Shown piece after piece: positions 14,001-26,160 of a stretch of 64,000 nucleotides of DNA (position 1 is its first letter; the number at the start of each line of letters is the position of its first letter). The notes beneath the pieces were generated by a model, which saw nothing but the letters and a program-made list of their open reading frames with translations, was not told the DNA's origin and did no database searches. Source of the stretch: Tubiluchus corallicola (taxonomy: Eukaryota > Priapulida > Priapulimorpha > Priapulimorphida > Tubiluchidae); assembly GCA_030141605.1 (NCBI GenBank), contig JAQGDQ010000011.1:682066-746065 (forward strand), written 5' to 3'. The position numbers were made by a program, and so were the translations under genes.

Positions 14001-17000
14001 AGAATATTTTCAGTGATTAAAGGAAAAACTTTTGAGTTCAGCTTGTGAGATGAAAAGTAGTGTCACATACTTTGTTGATAAGCTGTCGCATTTGTTGAAA
14101 GAATCCATAACGTTGATTCAATCCTAGTTTATTGTACTTGTTACTACCACATGCGAGAACCGTGCCCGCATCCGTGATAAACATTGTTCCATCCGTCCCA
14201 CAATGCACTTGTCGAATAATTACCGGTTCTTCTATAGTAACCAAGGATGGAATATTGCTGAAATAAGCAAAAATTTGAAACTTTTCCTAAGCAGAAGAAG
14301 CCAGTGTGATGCGAAAGTCTGGCTGCTATGATTTGCAAAAATTCTGTTTCACTTTCAATTCAATTCAGCTATAACTTTAGTCAGTTATACAATATAATGT
14401 TAAATTCTTTCCTCCCACAAAAAGAAAGTGCAAAAATAACAAACAGTAATAAGTAAATTACTATCGAAACACAAAATGTAGCATAACATACAATTTCAGT
14501 TTGACACATAAAAAAGCACACAAAAAATCCTGTACTTACAAAAAGCTAAAAAAATCGGCTTGAAATATTGTATCACCTACATATTGTCTTTTTGCATGCA
14601 GAACTTGCATTAGCTGTAATACTACATAGAACCTGTAAGTTTAAACTCCCATGATAACCATTAGGCGGAGGCATGTTGACGGTACATCATTTGAAACAAG
14701 TTTAGATAACATTGCGTAAAGTTTGAAAAAATAATCAGAGCACAAGCTTCACTAACTAAGGAACGGTTTAAATTACTTTGTATTTACAGTAAGAATAAAA
14801 ATACGTTTCTGGTGAGTCAGTGGTGCACACTGGGAATGTGAGTCAGTTACACTTTACCAATTGGCACAAATATTTTATATTATTAAGAATTTTGTTTTCT
14901 AGTTACATAAATCTTTCAAACAGGTAACTGCAACACTAAACAATATAACTTTGCGCGGAAAGTTTTTTTGGAACACAATTCAAAATTGGCTTTCCTTCCC
15001 CTTTAAGTATTGCTTCAAGGTACGACAAGAGCTGTTAAATACATACGGCACTGACATTCTTTAGCTTTTCACGTCATATTGACATTGCGTACAATAAAGG
15101 CCAAATTATGTCAGACTTGCCACTTTCTCCATGAGAAAAAAATGTAGAGCTCAGTAGCTTAATTAATAATTAGGAATACGTGTTTAATAATTAACAGTTC
15201 AATTTTACCTAATTAATGGTCCTGAAATCAATCAAGGTAGTCTAGAAAAACCTTAATTTTTAATGAACTTGACTGTAATTAATAACTCAAGCCAGCATAT
15301 GTATGAATGAAAACTTATCATTGTTTTTACATTATACACTTACAGCCTTGTCACAAATTCTCAAAATTCTCAAATTGGATGCCACTTGAAGTGCAGCAAA
15401 ATTTAGAACTGAGAAATGCTGGGTAAATGCATGTGCCCGTAATGAAGCAACATTAATTTCTCATTCCTTAAGAAATATATGAATCTGTACAGCTCCATGC
15501 TTTCCATATGAAACAGCATAGTGTGAACTACACAAAATCTTACCGGTCCAACTCCGTTCCTAGTCCAAGTCTTCCATCAGCTCCACAACCCCAAGCATAG
15601 ACTGCACCATCGCTGCTAGCAACAACTACGTGTCGTGGACCGCTAGCAATAGATGTTACATCGACACTAAAATAATAATGCGGCTATACAGTCGTGCGTA
15701 CTCTAGAATATGTTATCTCAGTTGGTAGGCATCATTCAAAATAAATTTCTGTAATTTCTCTTTCTGAAATAACTGCACAAAATTTATACTTGAATGTCAG
15801 ACAAGCTTAAAACAAAACCTCAAACTAGTTATATAACAGTGTGTACAAACAATAACATATAACTGCGGCATCAAATAATAGTTTAGTTTTATCCTACAAA
15901 AATACACACAAATTTACATAAACAACAATAAGTTTCACAAGTGTTGAGCTTATTTAATTGGTATCGGTTAGTTAAACACATTTCAGTATTTTGTAATACG
16001 ATAATAGATTAATTCTAATAATTACAAATGTAAATTGAAGTTCACGTCAATTGAAAATAATAGAAAAAATGAAATTTACTTATATAAAGCTGAAAAAAAC
16101 TTAAGTGTATAAAGCCAGAATGTACAAACAAGATTCAGCTCCAATGCTTAGCTTTTGCCTGCTCCTGACAATGAACAGAATAAGAAAACATGTAATTTTG
16201 TCTGTTTTTTGGCACTCAGTGAATACCTGAGAAGAGCCTCAATAAGTCTAGGTCGACTAGCATTTGACCAATCACCATGCCCAAGACAACCGGAACTGCC
16301 ATCACCGCATGTCATTATAATACCATTATCACTGGAGAATATACTAAAGCCTTCGCCGGCACATGCCCTGCATAAAAAAGTCATGTCAGAACTGCAGAGT
16401 AAGACTAATGAAAGCAGAAACAAACAAACGCTATATAAATTTCATTTACGAAAACCAATTACATATATTTACTTATTTTACGGTGAGATAGCTGAGTGGT
16501 CATAGTACTTGTTTAGTGATCAAAGTGAAGGCTTGGATAGCACTTGGATAGGTAGAAAATGCTTCTGGGCAGCTTTATTTGCCATACTACTGCCGTGCTA
16601 TTTGAAACATAGCCAAGGGACAATTTATACATATTCAGCCAGACATATCTGCCAATTCAGTATCTATTCTGAAAGGCTTATCCTTGAATAACTGGGAATC
16701 ATCTGCCACAACCACTACATTAATTAGGTCCAGCCGCTGACTGCCAGTCACTGCAGTATGCTAAACCATGTAAAATATATATTATATTTCCATCAACTTC
16801 CAAGCTTGCGATTTTATGCGCAAGTAAAAAAAAATTAGAAAAATCATACAATAAACACATAAACATAAAAGTACCTTGCTATAGATTTGCCCTTCAAAGG
16901 TATAACAAGAGTCGGTACATTTCGAGGCTGTAGGTCCCCATGTCCTAGCTGTCCTTTGTCATTGGCACCATAGGTATACACTGCTCTGTCCATTGTCACT

Positions 17001-20000
17001 ATTATAATATGACTTGAACTGGCAGCAACCTGATAATGACAACTCAATAGTTGAAAAAGAAAATGCATAACATGTCCAAATTCAGTGATAAATCTTACCT
17101 TTGTGATTCTTACCTGATCAGATCTTACCAGAGCAATGTTTATAAGTGATTACTTCAACACACCTAGAGTACAGGGTTGATTCCAAGTTTTTTAAATGTT
17201 TGATGTTCGATAGTGTTTCGATTTTAACTGACAATTTTCGATTCACTATGATTCGTATTCAATTTTCATGTGAAAAACGCCGTTTTCAAACTACGCAATC
17301 ATGTTTCTTGCTGTAATGTAAGGATATTTATTCCTCAGTATCAGCACATTGCACGAATTGCACACAATATGGGTATTAGAATTTTTGATGCTCTCAGTGA
17401 AAAAGTTCCACACGAAGCTTTTCTTCTAACTTCATTAGCTTACGCCAATTATAATTATCACTTACGGTGATTCAACGGCACATGATTGTGAGAAATGTTT
17501 AACGAGTGGCAGAATGTGAACTTGCATTAAGAATGCATCAAGATATTAAATAATGGGGGGGGTGCAGTTATAAGAACGGAAATTCTTAATTGCAACATCA
17601 GTCCATTTTTTCAATTTTCAATTTCGAGGAGTTCCATGTTCCGAGAAAATAAAAGCAGCTCCACCAGAAAACTAGCAATAAGAGTGCCCTAAAAACATCT
17701 GATTATAATGTTTGAAAAAAGCATCGACAATTTAATAATACTTTTGAGAATATCAACTATTTTGCATAATGACTGGTAATTTGCCTATCTACCATCAATT
17801 TTAAAAACTGAAGTGACAGGTTTACCTGTCGGACTTTAGCTTTTACTGGAAGCTGCAATGTGTGACGACGCATGCTGTTAATATCGAAATTGTACACAAC
17901 GGATCTGCTCCGTTTCTTTTTATTATTGGAAGAATTGTTTGTATTTTTTGTATCATCATCCACATCAGTTGCAGCATCTTCGACTCGGCTCAATAACTAT
18001 ATGCAACAAAAACACATATTATTACTATTTCTAAAGAAAATTTCAATCTAAGTCTGAAGAAAAAAGATTTTAATTGTAGACCAGCTATTATTTATGTCCC
18101 AGGTTTAAATCCATGCTTTGTCTTTTACATTTTCCATTCTCTCGATCAAGTTTGCGTTCTAAATTTCGTAAACGGTTGATACAGTCTAGTTTTGATTGTG
18201 AAAAGATGATTTAAAATGAACTAAAATTTCTCTTCAATTTATTATTAATATCATCATAGTTGTAGTGGAAACAAAAACTGTGTCATCACAAAGTCATTAT
18301 AGACCAGAAAATGGCCAAGACCAACTGAGGTTTAAGATTCTTTTCTTAACGTGTCTTGCAAAAAGTGATAAAAACGTAAATAAAATGACTGTTACAACTG
18401 CTCACCATTGTGACTGTTTTTTGCAGTTACAGTTACTGTACAATAGCATCATTTTACATGCAACTCATTTCTATCATCTTTGCAAAACAAACACACAAGC
18501 ATATTCTGAGCATAATTAATTTCTGAGTGTAGTTAGTATAACACTACCTAAAAGGTTATTTATCTCAACACTGACTATGACAGTAAAAGAAATTGATTGG
18601 CACAACGTCACAGCATAATTGTATTCCTTCTATTGTCCTCTAGTGAAGTTTATTCTATAGATTCTATCAGCAAAGAAGGGTTGAATGTACTTGGATCACA
18701 TAAAATATTCAAACATCTGCAGTTATATTTTAATGCTTTAATATTACTACAAGAACAAAAGTGTAATAGTATAAAAAGCTGCACATTGCACATACCTCGG
18801 GCAGTCGGGCATAAAGTAACTCATTGGCAGAAGGTCTGTACTCTGGTTCCCGCTGTAACATATCCCTCACCAAATCCTTAAACTCTATGCTATAACTACC
18901 TTTGACAGGCGCGAATTGACCCTAGATGCAATCAGAAATAAGAAGCTGTTATTGTGCAAATAATACTTTAATCAAACCTGCAGAGAACGAACTTGTAAAT
19001 GCATTTGAAGATAATACTTCAAAACACATAAAGGTGTATATTGTTGAGTAACGAACTTTAGAGACTATTCACTTAACACAAACTGGTTTTTCATAATAAT
19101 AAACTTGTGCCTTAAAGATTTCTTGAATTCTCAACAAAACGTTTTAGTTTGTGCTGCTATAACAAAGGGGCCTAAAATAATCTCGATAAATACGCATCTG
19201 GGATTTTAATGAATTCAATATTGAGTGTGAAGATACTAATCAGTCTGTCAGTAAAGCATATTATAATTTGTTTCGTCTATTTCAATGTAACAGCTGCAGC
19301 TGCAATATATGTTATAGTGTTCACCTTTAGTTATTGGCTGTTGTACGATTACCTTCATAATCTTGTTAACAAGAGCAGGTAAATTTGTCCCTTCAAACGT
19401 TTTCTGCCGACATGCCATCTCATACAGGATGCATCCCAAAGCCCATATATCTGATTTCTCATTGTAAGGTTTCCCTTCACACTGAAACATGTCAAACATA
19501 CACGACTGCAAACACGTAAAACTTTATTATGGAATTTAATTATAAATGGTAAACCTTTCTTGCTTTTTTATAGTTAAGTAACTGTAAGAACCTGGAAATG
19601 ACAAAACAGAAGTTGACCAAAAGAGTTTGAACGTGTTTATTTCAATAAATGAATGTAACTAAATCGGTTTAGTAATCTTGGACTGGTAAATATCCATACA
19701 AACCTGCAAGAATGCAGATTTGACAGCACTAAACCGATAGCTAAACATGCTTGATTAGCAGACGACCTAAAGAGGACACTTGACATTACAATCAGATGAG
19801 CAGAGAAATTGGTTAAGCAAGTTGCCCCCCCCCCCCCCGTACACAATTTCATCATGGTAATAAGAATAAGTATTAAATGACAAATCCCCCAATATTGAAA
19901 CAAATAGCCCTTTGTTATTAAAACTAATATTGAATATTAGCTTTATTTATACACAAACACACACACATCTGCGCGCACAAATATGCACTCATGCGTGCAC

Positions 20001-23000
20001 ACGCGTGCACACCCACACAAATAAGCACATTCTTATATTTAAAGGCCAATTTTCACAAAAGTCATATTACTAATCCATAATATGCAATTATTTTAGAAGA
20101 ATGCAGAACAAGTGACTAAGCACGTTTCACCAACTATCAACAAGCAATTTTGCATGAGAACGTACTATACAGTACAGTACTATGGAATGCACCTGGCTTC
20201 AGACGCTGATGGTGGGCTGGTTAGCGTTACTTGTTGAGAAGCAACCCTAATCCCACAGCTGTTAAACTTTTCTACAATGTTTTTGCATGGCCGTAGCAGT
20301 GAAATAAAGAGACCTGGGTAAATGCACTTAGGGCAGAGCTCGGGCGGCAGTCTGCCGCCTTCCATCCCTTACAAGGAGAACATAGGCGGCAGTGTGCCGC
20401 CTTCTGTAGTGAAAGAGTTAATGCTGAAGCAGTGATCTGGCAGAGGTGTCTTCATCATATTCAGATCTGTACAACTTCTCCATAAATGACAGAAATAATC
20501 AGAAGCAGGGTATAACAGATAAAATCACATAGAAGCTATTTTTCTACGGTCTTCCTTACACTTACTAACCTGGCTATAAAGTACCTAACTTCACAGACAT
20601 ATTCACATCGTGATCACTCTAAAATTCCCTTTCCTCCATTGAAAAATTTAATCGCCGAAGAACTTACCATTTCTGGGCTTATATAATAAGGTGTGCCAAG
20701 CACAGTTTGTGCAGCATGGCTTGTCGTAGACATCATCTTTGATATGCCAAAGTCTCCAATCTTAACGATTCCTTCTTTTGTCAAAAATATATTTTGCGTT
20801 TTCAAATCTCTGCAAAAAGCAAAATTTTGTTCACTATTGAAAGTAATGAAATGCTCAAATTCAGAGACATGAAATGGTGAATCACTTATTAAACAACACT
20901 TAGTGTATCAGCTGCTAATGAACACCTTCAATTCGTGCAAACGTAGGCATTAATTTATGGTTCGTGCAACAATTATTCACCTAAAGTACTTGAAACCATG
21001 CGAGAACTCAAAGTGTTCCCTTATACCTCAAGAGTGAGTTTCATTACAGACTTACTTAAGTTTGCAATCTGAGCATTAAATATAGGACAGCAGTATAAAA
21101 TATATATCAAGCAACACAAATATAGTTTTTCCTCACTAAAAAGCTCTTCGCATACCACCATAATGGTTACATTAATTAAACTTGATATGACCTTGATCAC
21201 CTGGTTCATAATGCAGCTTATATGCACTTCAATAAATCGATAATAGCTACCGTTATATTAATCACTTTCCATAAATACAACAATGCCAGTGCGATGGTTA
21301 AGAGCTTCAAATAGCAGTTGATCGAAAACATATTGAACATGCAATTCATGCATAGTAAGCACTTCACTAAATCAATAACTTATATTACATACCTGTGTAA
21401 GATACTGTGTTCATGCATATGACGAATTCCTGACACCATTTGTTGGAACAAATGCAGGACTTCCATCTCCTTGAGAGGTTCGCTGTGCTTGGACAGCAAC
21501 TGTGCCAACGTTCTTTAAAATGAACATACACATACAACAACATGTACCGAGTCACTGCTGGTGGATTTAAGCACAAATTTCATAGTAACTATAACAAAAA
21601 TTCATATAGACGCGAACATGAGATCTTATTTTATGACAACTTATTTTGCAAATACAGGAGAACAGAAACTTCTATTATACCTTACTTATGACTAAAAAAG
21701 ATCTTAAAAACTTGACAGCCATTTTTGTCTAGAGCTCAAAAGAACTGCTGCCCTTTAGCTAAATCCAGTGTAATAAACTTAAAATATCAATTAGGGCTAA
21801 GAATACACATGATAATGCAAAATGCATGTGTCATCAAGCACGAAAATTTCTACAGGCAATGGCAATAACTATAACAGGTTTTGTTTTCAGCAAAAATCAG
21901 CCTGCAAATGCAAAAATGTGTTTTGTTTCCAATCACAACTTGGGAATGACTGCAAAATATTAAAATCAGATTCTTTTTTGATGGTTTGCAATCTGCATGA
22001 TCAACTGGTAACTTGTGCATTTGCTGAGTTTCTTGCGGCTCAAACCATTAAATCATTTGTTTAAATTATGCTCCTAGACCAAAACAACATAATAGTATTT
22101 TACAATAGCATTTCATAGTGTTCACTATTTACTTGCAGATCACAAAATATTAGTGTAGTGCAAATGGTATTCAGTGTTTTACACCTACCCTCCATCGGCA
22201 TATTCCATCTCAATCATTAAGATGCCGTCTTCTTCAAAACTATCATAATAACTGATAATGTTTGGATGATCAAGCAGGGCCAACACTTTCACTTCATTGA
22301 GTGCCATCTGTCGCTCACTGGCACTCAGATCATGCATGTTGATCTCTTTCAAAATAACTAGAGATTCGTCTTCCCTTCGCCTGTACAAAACAGCCGTTCC
22401 ATATGCTCCTTTCCCTACTGTTCTTATCCGCTCATAACCTGCCGTTGTTTGAGTGTTTGAACTCGGACGTCCACTTAATCCTCGCAGCTTTTCTGACCGA
22501 AAATACAAATCTCCAACACAAAGTTTACGGGAAATGTCTTCTGTGGGTACACCATCAGATACATCAGCACCAAAAATATCTTTGGAAATGCACACGGTAA
22601 CGCCAGTCAAGGATTCCAGTTCCCTCATCACCAACTCACTTTCAGGAGCCGGAGCCACTCCGCACAACAGAAAATCTAAACGTGCATTAGAACCGATCGT
22701 GTTAACGTAATTTACAACCAGCTTGGTGAAAAACTCGCGAACAGATTCATTTTCAGTGATCGTTGTTGCAGTCAACACCTTCAAAAATCAAAGAGGAATA
22801 AGTTCAGACATCTCCCATCAATAGCTGAATACCCTCTACTAAGAAGCATATTTAAATTGCTAAAACCAAAACACCCACAATTTCTGCAGACATCGTATCT
22901 GCATTATTACATCTTAACATACATGCTTGTTAAATCAAATTTTCAAACGTAATATATTACAGACCTTTTCTCCTATGCGACAAACATTTATCTGTAGACC

Positions 23001-24070
23001 TGAACCTGTCATTATTATGGCAATACTGTCTACCTTCTTTCCTGCTAAACAATCAGCTATCATACCTGTAAAAGAAACAATGCAACATTGCAGCTTCTAA
23101 GAAATCTCTTTAAATTAGTATGACTTCTCAGAAAATTGAAATAAAACGAATGTTTGACTACATTATCACATACATACCATTTATATTTTCTAGAGACGAA
23201 GAGTCATACTTGTAGTTGACAACAATTATATTAGGCAGAGCAGCATTTGTGAGAGCTGAAGAGTTTTTTACTCTGCTTGAGATGAGCAAGAGTCTTGGTG
23301 GGGCAGATGTGTCTAAAAGTATTCAAAACAAATATATATAAATTTTAAAAGTACTCACAGACTTATAATTCAGCCAAGTTCAAGATAGCGCACATTTAAA
23401 CGTATGCAGTGTTAATGCAAACTGTGCCATGCACAAAATCTCATCTTTAGTATTGTTGAGATACATTAATGCTAAACGGGAAAAATTTATTTCAAATAGA
23501 AATGGGTCAATCAATAAATTGGCATTAAGTACATGCAAGTCATTTTTAAATATAGCCAAAAAATGAAACTGATGCAGTAACTGTGTAGGGACAACATTTC
23601 TGGCACCAGACAATACCTGAACAATTACCTTGGTAAAATGCATTGCCCCGAATCAGTCGTGACCCATCCTCACACTTGCTTTCAGATCTTTCAGGCTGTA
23701 TCACTACTAAATGTCGACCTACATTGTCTTGAGAGGCATTACCATCTTCAAGACCATCGGTGGAGTTAACAAAACTGTCCACAGAACTATCTCGTGGCAT
23801 GCCGTCGCCATTCGGCTTTTGTGCAAGATGCTTCTTCTGTGCATCTTCTCTGCCGGCTTCTGACAAGCTGCTAGTCGATGCTGCCTTCAACACAACCCCA
23901 GTTCCAACAGCATCGTAACCAATTTTTCTTGATCTCGATCCAGCAGAAGAGATTTGCTGAGGAGCTTTCTTATTGTGCTTTTGAAAGGTTCTCCCAAGTG
24001 CTTCAGCTTTATGGTTTTTATCACTTCCTGTACCAAGTTTTCCAACCATGCGTTCAGTAGACATTTCCAT
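5604..24070 (-). CDS. NEK8/NEK9-type protein kinase with N-terminal DUF4347-like domain and RCC1 repeats
   Basis: NIMA-related Ser/Thr kinase, 25 coding exons, about 1,441 aa. Exons (high to low): 23629-24070, 23178-23312, 22965-23065, 22189-22778, 21393-21512, 20668-20809, 19353-19481, 18796-18921, 17826-17996, 16875-17029, 16227-16367, 15544-15666, 14071-14257, 12981-13091, 12404-12508, 11687-11867, 10956-11099, 9972-10101, 9454-9742, 9119-9238, 8800-8894, 8163-8332, 6892-7064, 6202-6306, 5604-5744. All introns are GT-AG and the summed length (4,326 nt) divides by three. Order: Ser/Lys-rich N-terminus (1-147), DUF4347-like (about 148-305), kinase (about 341-593), RCC1 (about 653-950), low-complexity tail, coiled coil (about 1303-1395). 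The kinase matches NEK8 ([16 protein letters not shown]) and NEK9 ([11 protein letters not shown]); the tail motif PAWLKKEL is NEK9-like. An in-frame TAA four codons upstream supports the start. Family members act at centrosome/spindle (NEK9) or cilium (NEK8). Much longer than human NEK8 or NEK9. Confidence 0.95.
7339..7402 (-). mobile_element. tRNA-derived SINE-like remnant (minus strand)
   Basis: On the minus strand an A-box-like AAGCTGTGAACGGATAGAG is followed by a B-box GGTTCAGTTCC at tRNA-like spacing. It lacks a cloverleaf good enough for a real tRNA. It sits in the intron between exons 22 and 23 of the NEK gene. Confidence 0.4.
13640..13710 (+). repeat. Compound trinucleotide microsatellite
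   Basis: Runs of CAA, CCA, CCG/CCT and again CAA units in the intron between NEK exons 13 and 14. Non-coding in the gene model. Confidence 0.8.
16484..16560 (+). mobile_element. tRNA-derived SINE-like remnant
   Basis: GAGATAGCTGAGTGGTCATA is a good A-box with Leu/Ser-tRNA character; a degenerate B-box (GGCTTGGATAGC) follows. It lies in the intron between NEK exons 10 and 11. Confidence 0.45.
19824..20030 (+). repeat. Poly-C run and alternating CA/GC microsatellite
   Basis: A run of about 16 C residues near 19825-19840 and an alternating purine-pyrimidine stretch (ACACAC, GCGCGC, GTGCAC) at about 19955-20030. Intronic in the NEK gene. Confidence 0.75.
20340..20406 (+). repeat. Pair of short GC-rich palindromes
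   Basis: GGCGGCAGTCTGCCGCC and GGCGGCAGTGTGCCGCC lie about 45 bases apart, each a near-perfect hairpin followed by TTC. They stand out from the AT-rich intron around them. Confidence 0.7.
22542..23312 (-). other. DUF4347-like domain coding block (exons 2 to 4 of the NEK gene)
   Basis: Residues about 148-305 of the kinase. The block opens with a beta strand and RLLLISSRV, matching the LVFVDSRV-type start of DUF4347. It continues with a [18 protein letters not shown] segment, equivalent to the LAGRxGxDAxHLVSHGS segment, and ends with [10 protein letters not shown] followed by LESLTGVTV and SKDIFGAD, equivalent to the DLLLYGCDVA / LAxLTGADVAAS / TDxTGA pattern. The conserved SHG histidine position is Thr212 and the YGC cysteine position is Val267, though Cys265 lies two residues away. 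If those residues are functional in the bacterial family, this copy would be inactive and structural. It is split by two introns and in frame on both sides, so it is part of the gene rather than contamination. The family call is pattern recognition from memory, not a profile search. Confidence 0.75.
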
Positions 24071-24555
24071 TATTATCTCTTAAAATAAGGTTTTAAAACG
24101 AAAACTAACAATTCATGCAACTTAAGGCATAGAGCCCATGATGTACTTTGGTTTAAAATTTAAATTCAAAGTGTTCTTGAGTCATCACTAACCATCTGCA
24201 CATCAAAATCATTTTCATAAAAAATCATTATAAGACCATTGGTAACCTTCTTTTTTGATGAGTTAAATATTTTAAAATTATATCTCAAGTCTGTAGGAAA
24301 GCAGTTCATTCTAACTATTTAAAGTCCATCTTAACTGTTTAAGAAGTGACAGTCTTTTTGGAACCATATCCCAATGAAAGCAAAGTCTTAGCCCTTGACA
24401 ACAAAACCTGGGAAAAGTAAGAAAACACTAATTAATACAATTCATGCAAAATGTTCAGCTTAAGTAATTAAAAAAATGAATGATGTTATTTTGTTTAAAA
24501 CCTACAAGTTCAATAACAAACAAGAAACAGATATAATTATCACTTTTACATTTAA

Positions 24556-24804
24556 CATATATATATATATATATATCACTTTAACATTCCAAGTTAATTA
24601 ATCTTTTAAATACTTTTATAACTAAAACAAGTAAACTAAAACTTGGAACCAAAGCATAATTAAATCATCTAAATGAGAACACTGAGCACACTTAAACTTA
24701 TATATATATATCCAAGTTTTAGTTTACATGTTTTAGTTATAAAAGTATTTAAAAGATTAATTAACTTGGAATGTTAAAGTGATATATATATATATATATA
24801 TATA
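24556..24804. repeat. Long hairpin (foldback) element with TA-repeat ends
   Basis: Left arm 24556-24647 and right arm 24711-24804 are almost perfect reverse complements over about 90 bases (one mismatch noticed away from the TA tract), with a 63-base loop. Both outer ends are (TA)n runs. It lies about 0.5 kb upstream of the NEK start codon. Confidence 0.85.
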
Positions 24805-25924
24805 CGCTTACCTAGAAATGCCACTGCTTACTCCTGAATGTGCGAAATTTTAACTTGTAAACATACGCACGAACAAATTTATTGTCAAATTCCCAGTGTG
24901 GTCAATTTTTGATTTGTACTTTGTGCTCACGCAATTTAAACAATTTTTGCATCACTGTCTCAATTTCACCAAAAGTATTTCAAGTTACCTGCTCGGCAAG
25001 AACGCATCAATACCTTCCCACATGAAAAACGAAAGTAGTTTCATTGGCAATCAATAGTGGTGCAATGAAAAAGAGCAGTCACTGCTTGGCAACAACAAAA
25101 GGGTGGTAGTGGTAGGCGAAGGAATCAATAATGGCTCCATTAGTAATTAATGCATAAAAGCTACCAATCAAACTATAGCCTGAGCAAAGTTATGGAATTT
25201 AAGCTTTAGCATGCACGTTTAAGTGATGCAGGCAACATCGTGCTACAATAGATTTCATTATAACTTACAAAATATAAAATTATGGTGATACTTAAAGGAA
25301 ACAAACATGGTTTAAACAGAAGCAGGCCTAAGAGCTGCACACATTTACAGGAACTGTTCAACATTTTGACTAATTAATACATATATAGCATAACATAGCA
25401 ATCTTTTTTGTGTTATGTGCCCTATACATCATAGAAATAGCCATTAATGAAAAAATTATGAATCAGTTACGTATGCAGGTGGTCCATGTGCTTATTTTAT
25501 TATCCTAACATCTCCCAGAAAATAAGAATGATGTTAATGTTATAAGTAATTTGAATTTGTCTGCAATGGGAGATTTACTACAATCCAAATGATAAATTTT
25601 AACCTCGTAATGTTAAGACAAGCATTAACACTGATGACTTTACATATAAACAAACATACATACATACATACAAACAAATAAAAAAAGACAAACTTGTTAG
25701 AAGCTGATACATCACACGAATCAATTATCTATAATCTATCAATGTCATCTACATTAACTTTTTACATTTGGACAACTCTTTTACATTAAATAGCAAGTCT
25801 AGGACAGTGACTGTAATTCTTAGTGAACTCTTGAAGAGATACGTGTGGCATGTGAGAATGAGAGACAGATGACCTAAATGTGCTATATTATTTTTTCAGT
25901 GAGATGACACACATTCATGAATGA

Positions 25925-26160
25925 ACTTGTATGTCTCTTTCCCCTCTCCCTGCCCCCTTTCAACCAATCTCTCTCTTTCATTCTTCCTCATCCTGCTCCC
26001 TCCCTCCCTTCGCACCCTTTCACCATGTGTTCTTCTCACTTTCTGTCTCTCTGCTCAATCTTCCTTCCCCTGTCTCTGCCCCCCCCCCCCCCCTCTCTCT
26101 CTCTCTCTCAGCCCCTTCTCTCCCCTCCCCTCTCCATCTCTCTCTCTTTCTCTCCTTATT
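25925..26160 (+). repeat. Polypyrimidine tract with (CT)n and C runs
   Basis: About 235 bases almost wholly C/T on the plus strand, including a 15-C run and (CT)n. The long Ser/Leu/Pro-rich open frames here are products of this composition. Confidence 0.85.

Larger units (their letters stand above)
11687..17029 (-). other. RCC1-like beta-propeller coding block (exons 10 to 16)
   Basis: Seven exons encode RCC1-type blades. Recognisable repeats are [59 protein letters not shown] and [15 protein letters not shown], followed by a degenerate last blade with [22 protein letters not shown] is close to the fourth repeat of both NEK8 and NEK9. In NEK9 the RCC1 domain restrains the kinase; the same role here is inferred. 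Exon 9 (17826-17996), between kinase and propeller, encodes an Asp/Asn/Lys-rich linker with KKKRSRS, a possible nuclear localisation signal. Confidence 0.93.
18796..22436 (-). other. NEK protein kinase domain coding block (exons 4 to 8)
   Basis: All catalytic elements are present: glycine loop GKGAYGTAV (residues 348-356), catalytic Lys370 in VILKEI, helix-C Glu388, HRD Asp464 in ILHRDLKTQN, DFG Asp482 in KIGDFGISK, activation-segment GTPYY (Thr502), SPEM Glu509 and Asp521 in SDIWALG. The kinase should be active. The C-lobe ends with a [10 protein letters not shown] segment, the usual last helix of NEK kinases. Exon 7 could use an upstream acceptor that adds eight residues. The shorter form was chosen because it places CEGKPYN directly after SPEM, as in NEK8 and NEK9. 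Confidence 0.95.

Noticed and set aside
19482-19505. Extra eight residues (SCMFDMFQ) at the start of NEK exon 7
   Set aside because: An upstream acceptor exists, but using it would insert residues between SPEM and CEGKPYN, a junction that is tight in NEK8 and NEK9.
22453-22710. Plus-strand frames opposite NEK exon 4
   Set aside because: Shadows of the DUF4347/kinase coding exon on the minus strand.
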